From the NCBI GenBank assembly GCA_036346225.1, contig JARFIW010001457.1, positions 434,001 through 498,000 of the forward strand: a stretch of DNA of 64,000 nt, written 5' to 3'. Position numbers and translations under genes: made by a program. Within the stretch, counting starts at the first letter, position 1, and every line of letters begins with the position of its first letter. Source of the DNA: Platerodrilus igneus. Lineage: Eukaryota; Arthropoda; Insecta; Coleoptera; Lycidae. The notes beneath the pieces are model-generated. The model had not been told where the DNA came from. It did no database searches and was given only the letters and a program-made list of their open reading frames with translations. Shown here one piece after another: positions 54,603 through 64,000 of this stretch.

Positions 54603-55182
54603 TTAATGTTACGTGTATTATTACTCAGTTTTACAATCATCAAAAATTATTAGAATTATTTATTAATTATCAAGTGCGAAATTACAGTCACGGGAAGTTC
54701 ACACACAGCTACCAGGAAAGCAATTTCTTAATCAGCATGAGACAGGCAACCACACACAGGAAATGAACAATTGCTAACTCTGAGAAAAAACATTAATTAT
54801 AACAAAGGAGATATACACCGATCGGTCATAAGCGCGAATTTAAAGTTGCAGACATGAGTAATGTTTTCGATATCCACGTTAGGTAAACAAAAACAGGATA
54901 TAACTATTTTAGATTGTATCTTTCCATATTATGTTATTAAATTACTATTAAGCTAATCTTAAGTCAGTTAGGGTAAATTCCTAATATAACAATTCTTTTG
55001 CCTTTCTCCACTTTCATTTAGATAGTAAAACAAATAAAAACAATAGTTGACGTCAAAAAGACAATCATTCTTTGCAGAACGTCATAGCTAGTATTACTGA
55101 ACTTTAGTCGTAATAACAGTTGTGCGAATTGTAATATTGATTCAATAATAAAATTAAATGTTTTCACACCTGAAAACATAAT
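54603..55182 (+). repeat. LTR of gypsy/errantivirus-like element 1, copy B
   Basis: 580 bp, between the AACAGGGGG purine tract and the primer site TGGCGCAGTC (55183). Nearly identical to 12613-13192. Confidence 0.7.
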
Positions 55183-55439
55183 TGGCGCAGTCACTGGTAG
55201 GATTCAGAGGACACTAGTTGCAAGAAGGAAAACGCACCTGAGAGCCGTTGGTTTCAACCATTAACTTTGTAGAGAACCGAATACAAAACAAGGAGGAAGA
55301 AATTCTGGAAACCGCTGAAACAAGTAAGTGTTGAGTTCTTTTCTTTTCCTATCCTTTCGTATGAATTATAAAAAAAATCATGTAACTTAACATTTTTCTG
55401 AATATTTTTTATGTCAAGTGACAACAATTAAATCTTTAA

Positions 55440-56577
55440 TTGAACATTTTTTCGGGATGCAGGAAACATCTCGAATTTTTCATTAACTCTGTAGATAGAT
55501 ACTATAATAGATATGGAAGAACTATGGATAATAGTTTAAGCGAATTTGTTTTCGCCTCGATATGCTCTAAAATAGTGGATGAAGCTGGCGATTTTATTTT
55601 ATGTCGACCAGACTTAACGACTTGGCCCGAAATTAAAGAAGTACTAAAACAACAATTCGATGACAGACTAGATAGGCACGTTTTACAACAACAATTTATA
55701 TATTTGACGAAACAAAAAGAGAAAACATTATAGACTTTTTAGACAGACTAAAATTAATAAAAATGCAACTAAACTTAAAAATAAACGCCGATTCAGCATT
55801 ATCGGAAAGCACTAAAGCTGCGTTAATTTCTCAAAACGGCGCAACAGCTGTTACAGTTTTAATATCAAACACGCACACGGAATTAACAACACTTCTAATG
55901 CTACAAAAACCTAACACGATAGACGAAGCAACATCGTTAGATGTTAACCACATCTCAATTGTACAGCAAATCAACTACAGACATCAACCGCAGCATAATA
56001 ACCAAGCCAACAAAATCCCCAAAGTAAACTGCAATACCAGCAAATGTATAACTCCAACAACAACAACCACTTTCAACAAACCCCACAAAGAACGCATAAT
56101 CCTTATTTTACAGCCCCAGTTATCCTGATCATAATAAAACCCCATTTCCGAGTCAACCTATAAACATACAAACTAGACAAATTTCTCAAAAATTCCCCAT
56201 GAACAAGCAAGTATTCGGGAAACAAATTAACGTATTCGCACCAAAGTATTCAAATAAGGTACACCAGAACCGATGTCGATAAGTTCAAGACTTAACAAAC
56301 AATAACCAAGTTCAAACACCAAACTCATTTCAACCTTACACTAGACCTAGAAACAAGGAAATCAGAAACGTAGAAACCTTTCCATACGAATTAGAATGCA
56401 CTAAAGAATTCCAAACAAGTAATGACAATGATAATTACGGACATGATAATTATAATGAGGAAGACACTAATTATATAACAAACCACATAAATAATGACTT
56501 TAACGAACAATCTAATGAAGACAACTACCTTGATGTAAATTTTCCAATAACAAGCCCCTTACTAGACGGAACATAGT
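55440..56577 (+). pseudogene. gag of gypsy-like element 1, copy B
   Basis: As 13450-14586, with an extra one-base loss near 55718 that ends the first frame at 55733. The next frame (55763-56128) carries the middle part (LNLKINADSALSESTKAAL). A one-base loss near 56108 changes the Asn/Gln-rich end again. Confidence 0.7.
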
Positions 56578-58900
56578 CGATTTAAACAGCATAATTATAA
56601 ACTCGTTACCTTACATTCAAATACGCAAATCACCCATGAAGCTACTAATTGATACAGGTTGCCGTCCTTCAATGATCAGACCGTATTTCGCAAAAACCTT
56701 TTTTCCAGAAGCAATATCTAAGTCCAATACACCAATCATTACGTGCACGGGAGAAAGCGAGGCTAAATTTAAAGCACACATCCCTATATTCGATGAATTC
56801 AACCCTTTGCGAGGAAAACTAGAATTCGTTCTATTTAATTCCCATGATTACTTCGATGGCATAATAGAAATTCGTGACTTACTGAGCTGAAACATTAGCA
56901 TTAACTTAAAAGATAAAATATTGTATACTAATCAATTCCAAATCCCCTTGCAATTTAGAGAAGACTTTACTACCCATAAAATCGAAATACCACCGTCCAT
57001 AAGAATGATTAAGCAAGTAAAAGTAAATCTACCTAATGATCAAATAATTATCCCGGAACTAAATATCGGAAACATCACAATTCCAACCGGATTCTTAGCA
57101 GTAAAAAACAGTACAACCACTTTAGAATTAATTAACAAATTCGAAGAAACAAACAAATATTAGAAGTTGACCTCAACTTTCTGAATCAACATTACTCTAA
57201 ATATTCACCAACCTCTACATGTGATTTTCCGATGCTCCACCCGAAGGTACTACATTGGCCAGGAAGTGAGTTTTTTTTTACCTGGAAAATTTGGAATTTT
57301 GCCAAACCCTTGCTGTTCCAAGTAAGGTTTGGATCTTTAACGTGCGTGACATCACACACACGGGACCTCCATTTTACCTCCCATCTGAACGAGGGTGTAT
57401 TTTTGTGAAAAATGCTCGCCTAACATTTTTCAAGCGGACCGTGTTGGGATTCGAGCCCGGGACCTTGGGCGTAGTAGTCACACACATACCACTATGCCAC
57501 AGAGCCGCCGATTAGAACCGACCACCTAAATCGAGAAGAAAAAGAAGTTTAAAAAAACCCTATTAATTAAGTATAAAGACATAATGTATGACCCAAACCA
57601 GAAACTGAGTTTCACAAATAAAATAAAACGCGAAATTAAAACCACTGAAGATATACCAATCCACACAAAATCGTATACATATCCGCATATACATAAAGCG
57701 AAAGTACAAAAACAAAGAGCGAAGATGCTTCACGATGGCATAATAAGACACTCACAATCCCCGTGGAGTGCAGCTATTTGGATCGTCCCAAAAAAATGGA
57801 TCACAGCAGAAAACAAAAACGGCATATAGTCACGGACTATCGGAAATTAAACAAAAACCATTGACGACCATTACCCTATGCCTAATATTACGGACTTCCT
57901 GGACCGCCTAGGAAGAGCACAGTATGTTTTCACAGTCGACTTAAGTCATGGATTTTTCCAAATCGAATTACGACATTACGAGTATCTCAGATTACTTTTC
58001 GGATTAAGGGCGCACCGGCCACCTTCCAAAGAGTCATGGACAACGTCCTCAGAGACCTTGTAAACAACATTTGCCTAGTTTACATGGATGATATAACTAT
58101 TTATTCAACTTCATTACAGGAACACATGAGTAATCTAAAACAGGTATTTGATAAACTTAAAGAAGACGGACTAAAAATTCATTTAGACAAATCAGATTTC
58201 TTATGCAAGCAAGTAGAATTCTTAGGTCACGTGATAACGTCAGAAGGCATTAAACCGAATCAAAAAAAGGTTGCAGCTATAAAAAAATTTCCGATACCCC
58301 AAACGGCAAAACAAATAAAATCCTTCTCAGGACTTATTGGATACTATAGAAAAATGATAAAAAACTTTGCAAAACTAACGAAACCACTAACGAAACCACT
58401 AACTCAGTGTTTGAAAAAGAACATTAAAATACAAGACAACGAGGAATTTTTAGAATCATTTAACACATGTAAAAAAGTATTACTTAACGAACCGATACTT
58501 CAACACCGTAACTTTCAGGAAAAAATTCAATTTGACAGCATACGCTTCAAACTTTGCCATAGGAGCTATATTATCACAAGGCCCCATAGAATCCGATCTA
58601 CCGGTAGCCTAGGCATCAAGAACGTTAAACCCAGCGGAATGTAACTACAGTACGATCGAAAAAGAACTTCTAGCTATGGGCAGTAAAATATTTTCAACCA
58701 TACTTATTCGGAACAAAATTCAATATAAGCGATCATAAACCACTACAATGGCTATTTTCACTCAAAGAACTCAACTTCAAACTAGTTTGTTGAAGACTCA
58801 AATTAGAAGAGTATGAATACGATTTGATTTATAAAAAGGGCAAATTAAAAACAAATGCAGATGAACTCTCACGAGTTGAAATTAGTGTTCAAGCCAACCC
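56578..58900 (+). pseudogene. pol of gypsy-like element 1, copy B (SINE inside)
   Basis: Protease with IDTGCRPSMI at 56636-56890, linker 56921-57163, SINE 57205-57516, then RT: IRHSQSPWSAAIWIVPK (57584-57829), YVFTVDLSHGFFQIEL (57878-58063), and VYMDDITIYS with LGHVIT (58036-58644). RNase H follows with a 7-bp loss near 58676 (A: ATAGTATGGGC) and ends with NADELSR near 58880. No integrase. Confidence 0.8.
57205..57516 (-). mobile_element. tRNA-derived SINE in pol, copy B (most complete)
   Basis: From the tRNA-like head (reverse complement of GCCACAGAGCCGCC at about 57497-57510, with A and B boxes as in copy A) to the 3' end near CACATGT at 57217. The GCTCCACCCGAAGGTACTAC segment present here and at 21400 and 63631 is missing from copy A's pol SINE. 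About 310 bp. Confidence 0.75.
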
Positions 58901-59825
58901 CTATCGGATAGGAATCGTTCGACCATCTTTACGTCGATACATACAAAACGCAAGGACACTATTTTGTTACAATAATCGATTGTTTTTCGAAATTTGGACA
59001 AGCGTAAGCAATAAGGGTGGATTCAATATTTCTGCCCGGCGAGATTCTTCTCCTGTTAGCATCTAGCATGGGGACATTACTAGTGGTGTCCACACGATTT
59101 TGCCATTAATACTGATTAAATGTCTCACTAGTTGCCGTTTAAATTGTCGTGAATACAAATTACGACTATGTACTGTATCCAACTCTCACCAGTTAGAGTT
59201 ATGCTACATAAATTACGTTCTTGGTGTCGTAATAACCTATTATAATTTTTAGCACATACAAATCATGAGTAATACCAACACATTGTTTCCTAATTGCACA
59301 ATCACTACACCCCCAGTGTTACTATCAGCTTAAAGAACTAACCTATGCATTAAAAAACGGTACAATTTTTAAGAACGTAGCGAATTCTCTAATTTTGTCA
59401 TTACTGTTGTTTGTAATTTTATAATGCCTAAATATAGTGTTGTTTTGTCCCTGGGTGCAAATCTGGATATAAATCATTCAAACACAAGAAGTATTTATTC
59501 TGCTCCCAAGGTATTTTTGGCGTTTAGTGATACTATTGAGATTTTAAATACATGTCTTTGTAGGTTGTGCAAACATTAGAAAAGTGGAGGTAAGCTATTC
59601 CTCAAAGTGACAAGGTTCTTCTTATTTGTGTATATATTAATGTAAAATGAAATTTATTTTTATGTGCATTGGATGGTAAGAATTGTAATTTAAGTATCTA
59701 CCTGAGCATATATGTTTCTAATACGATTCTTGTTATAATAATACATTTTTATTTCTAATTAAAAGTGTGTATAAAAAAAGTTAGATATACTGTTGTTTTA
59801 TTTTGTTAAATATAATACTTTTTTC
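58901..59825. other. Unassigned sequence between RNase H and LINE, copy B
   Basis: Counterpart of 16873-17799. No gene recognised. Confidence 0.4.
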
Positions 59826-61720
59826 CATTACGAATGGACCTGCACCTTGCCAAAGTTCTAGATTACTAGAACAGGTGAATTGGCTTGCGTGTTCTAATGG
59901 GCTAAAGAGCCAAACTACAGGTCCAACCAAAGTAGTAGGGTCGTTAGTGAGGAACCAGACGAAGACAGGTCCCCGAAAGAGGGCAGCGCCTCTTTCGGTA
60001 CTTAGATTGGCAGAGACCATAGGGGTCGGTATGGCAGTCTAAGACACACTACCCAATGTGGAAGCTAACGGGAAACCACCACATTACCTCCCAAGTACAC
60101 AGCGTACCAAAATTATAATAAAATAATGGCATTCTCTGGGGTAAAAGATTCCGTAGTTAAAATAGTCCCCCATTCGGATCTCCTGGAGAGGACTACTTCG
60201 GAGGATCCGATCGGAAAGTTAAGAATAAAAGTTGGGAACATTTTACGAGTCGGAGCGTGGAATGTTAGAAGTATGAAGCAAGTAGGTAAGCTAGAGAACC
60301 TAAAAATCGAAATGAATAGGTTATCACTAGACATAGTAGGGATCAGCGAAGTTCGGTGGCCAGACGCAGGGGATTTTTGAAGTGGAGACTTCAGGGTAAT
60401 TCATACAGGAGCAGAGGAAGGAAATTTGGCTGTGGGGATAGTTATGCGGAAAAAGATAGAATACTGTGTAAAAAATTACTTACAAAAGAACGAAAGATTA
60501 CTCATGGTTAGATTAGAATCTAAACCGGTAAACACAGTAATAATACAAGTATACATGCCCACCTCTAGCTACAGTGATGACGAGACAAAAGCGATCTACA
60601 AAGATATCGAAGACATATTAAGACACGTAAGAGGACATGAAAATTTAATAATTACCGGGGATTTTAATGCCGTGGTAGGCAAAGGTAGGGAAGGAGCGGT
60701 AGTAGGGTTATTTGGTTTAGGCACGAGAAACGACAGGGGAAATAGGCTGGTAGAATTTTGCGACAAGAACAATTTAATCATTACAAACACATTATTTCAA
60801 CATCATGCTAGAAGGCGATATACGTGGAAGATGCCAGGAGATATAGGAAAATATCAAATAGATTACCTTCTTGTTAGACAACGGTTTAGGGATCAAGTAA
60901 AAGACTGTAGAAGCTACCCAGAAGCAGATATAGACACTGACCACAACATCTTAATTATGAAAGCCGCACTTAAATTTAAAAATTTGAAAAAAGAAACGAA
61001 AAAAGGCACTTGGACCTAAAGAAATTAAAAGATAAAGATGTTCAAGAAAGATTCGAAAAAAGGTCAAATGAATTGCTCAAAGATATCGGGAAAATATCTG
61101 ATACTAAGGAAGTAGAAACAGAATGGAGTAACATTAAATACAGCCTCGACATGGCGGCCAGAGATATTCTGGGGTATTCACAAAAAGAAAATAAGAAACC
61201 ATGGATAACAAAGGATATCCTGAATTTAATAGAAAAAAGACGAAAATACAAAAATAAATCAGACGAAAAAGGAAAACAGATACAAAGCCATGAAATGGAA
61301 AATTATTCGTAAATGCAGGAAAGCTATAGAACAATGGATTGATGAAAAGTGCAAAGAGATACAAACTACGATGGAAGTAGGAAAGACAGATAAAGCATAC
61401 AAACTATTTAGAATCAATTTTAGGGATATAAAACCGTATAGCAAAAATATAAGGGACGCGGGAGGAAACGTCATAGAAAATGTAGAGAAAGCGGGTAGAT
61501 GGCAAGAATTTATATGCAGGAGAAGAACTAACTGCATTAGAACAGGAATCAGACATTGAAAATGATGACTTGGGATATCCTATACTTACAGATGAATTTG
61601 AGTTAGCATTAAAGGGTCTGAAAAATGGAAAGGCGCCGGGTACAGATAAGGTGCAAGCAGAAACTCTAAAAGCCGCCGGTCAAGCAGTAACGGTACGCAT
61701 CTTCCAACTTGTAAGCTATA

Positions 61721-61775
<55 letters not shown>

Positions 61776-63140
61776 CGTAACATCATAGTAACTATACCAA
61801 AAAAGAAAGGCACGGATAGATGTGAAAATATTCGAACAATAATTTTGACAGCACACGTGTCAAAAATATTAACTAGAATTGTGCAAAGACGAATGGAAAA
61901 ACGGGCGGAAGAGATACTAGGGGAAGATCAATTTGGGTTTAGGCAAAACAGGGGAACACGGGAGGTTATCTTATCTCTGAGAGTGATAGTGGAGAAAACA
62001 TTAGAAAAAGGGGAAAGCGTGTATATAGGGTTGGTAGATCTGGAAAAAGCATTCGACAATGTAAAATGGAAAAAAATGTTCGAAATACTCAAAAAGATTG
62101 GAATGAGTTATAGAGATAGACGAATAGTACATAGCGTATACAAAGAGCAAATAGCAGTAATAGAATTAGAGCAGGAACATAGAGAAGTAAACATTAGGAA
62201 AAGGGTGAGACAGGGATGTGCCCTATCCCCATTAATTTTTAACTTGTACATTGAAGAGGCAATAAGTACTGTCAAATGCAGGAAGACGTTTGGAATTACT
62301 ATGCAGAGACAAAAAATTAATATGCTTAGATTTGCGATGATATAGCGGTATTAGCATCTAGCAAGGAAGAGTTACAAGCCGCGCTTAATGAAATAGAAAC
62401 GGTTCTAACAGAGAGATACAGTATGAAAATTAACAAAACTAAAACTAAAGTACTAGTATGCAAAGGAGGGGAAAATAAATCAAAAACAAGAATCCAAATA
62501 TGTAACACGAACTTACAAGAGGTTAAAGATTTCTGCTACCTAGGAAGCCAAATAACGCAAGATGGGAAAAGCACAAAAGATATAAAACAAAGATTAGCAC
62601 AGGGTCGTGCTACAATTTAACAAGAAAAAGCAACTACTGTGTTCAAAGACAACAAACATAGAAACAAGGAAAAGATTGCTTAAAACATATGTATGGAGCA
62701 CAGCAGTGTACGGCTGTGAACCCTGGACAGTAGGAGAAGCGGACAAGAAACAGGTCTTTGAAATGTGGTGCTACAGATGAATGATGAAGATATCATGGAC
62801 AAAGTTAAGAACAAAGAGGTACTGAAAATGGTAGAGGAAGAAAGAAATATGTGGAAAACGGTAAAAAATAGGAGAGATAGGATGATAGGTCACATACTAC
62901 GGCATGAGGGAATAGTGCAGAATATACTAGAAGCAGAGATAGGAAAAAAGAGAAGAGGTAGACCTAGGTTAGACTGCACACAGATAGTGAAAGATGTAGG
63001 CTGTAGGAGTTTCAGGGAAATGTGTAGGCTAGCTCAGAATAGAAATCAATGGAGGTACGCATCCAACCAGTCCCAAGATGGATAAATTAATGACGATAGA
63101 AAGTACCTACACTTAAACATGATGATTATTATAAGCAACT
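59826..63140 (+). mobile_element. APE-type LINE with 5' UTR, copy B
   Basis: More complete than in copy A. The endonuclease frame at 60426-61019 (197 codons) is open through ITGDFNAVVGKG and RRRYTWKMPGD to DTDHNILIM, although the shared TGA (60378-60380) precedes it. The linker between 61290 and 61600 is kept (YKLFRINFRDIKPYSKN). RT is at 61770-62345 (DQFGFRQNRGTRE, DLEKAFDNVKW, RQGCALSPLIFNLYI), with the same lost base at FADD, and the C-terminus is at 62765-63085 (RRDRMIGHILRHEGI, GKKRRGRPRLD). Confidence 0.8.
61718..61771. repeat. (TA)n microsatellite in LINE, copy B
   Basis: About 26 TA units with one TC near the start, at the same place as in copy A. Confidence 0.9.
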
Positions 63141-63599
63141 ACAAGTATTGGGTGGGCAACATTCTCGAATAATGGTAATTGCGTGAAAGCATTTACTGGA
63201 AAACTATTATTTCGGCAAATGTCTAAGTGTTGGGGGATCTTGGTAGCCATAGGCTGCTTAACCCCCTTCAATGAATCTCGGTGAAATAGGGCATAAAATT
63301 AGAAAACGATAGAAGGGAAGCCGAGCTGTATTGCTGTGTGAAAATTTCAGGGAACTATGTAGGTTAGTTTAAAAAATAAATAAGTCCAGGTACATGTCCA
63401 ACCAGTTTTGAGACGGAAAACCCAATGACGAAAAAATAAGCGCAGATAAATCTGATGATTATTATAAACAACTACAGGTGTTGGTTGTGAAATATCTGCA
63501 ACTAATGTTGACTGTGCGAAAAGATATATTGGAAAAAATATTAAATCGGTAAATGTTCAAGTGCTGGGAGAACTTCGCAGCCACAGGCTGCTTACCCCC
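63110..63599 (+). repeat. Diverged LINE 3'-end copies in tandem, copy B
   Basis: Counterpart of 20870-21367, with the same two-unit structure. Confidence 0.7.
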
Positions 63600-63879
63600 T
63601 TCACAACCTCACATGTGATTTTTTTCAATGCTCCACCCGAAAGTACTACATTGGCCAGGAAGCGAGTTTTTTTTACCTGGAAAATTTGTAATTTTGCCGA
63701 ACCCTTGCTGTTCCAAGCAAGGTAGGGATCTTTAATGTTCGTGACAACACTCACACACGGGACCCCCATTTTACCTCTCATCCGAACGAAGGTGTATTTT
63801 TGTGAAAAATGCTCGCCTAACATTTTTCAAGCGGACCGTGTTAGAATTCGAACCCGGGACCTTGGATGTAGTAGTTGTC
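63600..63879 (-). mobile_element. tRNA-derived SINE at right edge of copy B
   Basis: Body as in 21368-21610, and continuing through GAATTCGAACCCGGGACC (perfect B box in reverse complement: GGTTCGAA inside GGGTTCGAATTC) to GGATGTAGTAGTTG. The A-box part is missing. Confidence 0.7.
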
Positions 63880-64000
63880 AAGTATTAATGTTTCGTTTTA
63901 GTTACTATATTATCTGTTGCGCACGTGTGCGATACATTGCGCAGTACCAACATGGACGCGACCGTGAATACACGCATCGCTCGTAACGATACATTTCATG
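63880..64000. other. Window end, no gene recognised
   Basis: A GC-richer end (GTTGCGCACGTGTGCGATACATTGCGCAG) differs in composition from the AT-rich blocks. Nothing identifiable. Confidence 0.3.

Larger units (their letters stand above)
46167..63837 (+). repeat. Segmental duplication, copy B (about 17.7 kb)
   Basis: Direct-orientation partner of 3156-21610. The left flank (before 46167) is unrelated to that of copy A, while the right edge lies in a SINE that continues in B to about 63879. Copy B is often less damaged than A: the LINE endonuclease stays in frame, the second endonuclease lacks the one-base loss, and the SINE in pol is fuller. Confidence 0.9.

Overview
This 64 kb window looks like AT-rich, repeat-dense nuclear DNA of an animal, most likely an insect. 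The evidence is the mix of element families: errantivirus-like Ty3/gypsy elements with an env-like reading frame, BEL/Pao, copia, Jockey-type and other APE-type LINEs, mariner, a ZBED5/SCAND3-like hAT, and a tRNA-derived SINE. I cannot name the order or species. There is no bacterial-style operon, CRISPR array or rRNA. The only candidate host protein-coding sequence is the N-terminal part of a TSSK-type (testis-specific serine/threonine) kinase at 22932-23297, and it breaks off inside the kinase domain.

The main structure is a direct segmental duplication. Copy A (3156-21610) and copy B (46167-63837) carry the same ordered set of nested elements: an uncharacterised unit with a broken 118-codon reading frame, a LINE 3' end, a mariner, a LINE zinc-knuckle fragment, a 48-bp triple repeat, a LINE endonuclease fragment, an env remnant, an LTR, gag, protease/RT/RNase H with a SINE inside, a LINE with 5' UTR, endonuclease and RT, LINE 3'-end repeats, and a second SINE. 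By eye they differ at only a few positions per kb plus several indels. A third partial copy C (26843-29625) repeats the left arm together with a copia fragment that also lies left of copy A. Comparing A with C shows a hAT inserted in the copia sequence at the left end (element end at 1969, 8-bp target ATCTAGAT), with the empty site kept at 26843-26850.

Between the copies lie, from left to right: LINE 3'-end debris, a low-repeat stretch with the kinase fragment, the 5' end of a second errantivirus-like element (LTR 23791-24274, a 2.2 kb G-poor leader with a 90-bp tandem array, gag start) joined to copia sequence in opposite orientation, a complete BEL/Pao element (30210-36624; 404-bp LTRs, GTAGT target repeats), a 5'-truncated LINE RT, a decayed second BEL integrase, a Jockey-like LINE (about 40060-44340) with a 440-bp inverted-repeat DNA element inside ORF1, and a small gypsy RT scrap on the minus strand.

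Nearly every coding sequence here is disabled by frameshifts or stops. The BEL element is closest to intact, with one frameshift and one in-frame stop. Nearly all long retroelement pieces point the same way (+), while copia, mariner, the SINEs and one gypsy scrap are on the minus strand. The window reads as a transposon graveyard, possibly heterochromatic, rather than a set of cooperating genes. The more unusual features are the env-LTR-gag order, the 90-bp leader array, the 440-bp inverted-repeat element, and the duplication itself.
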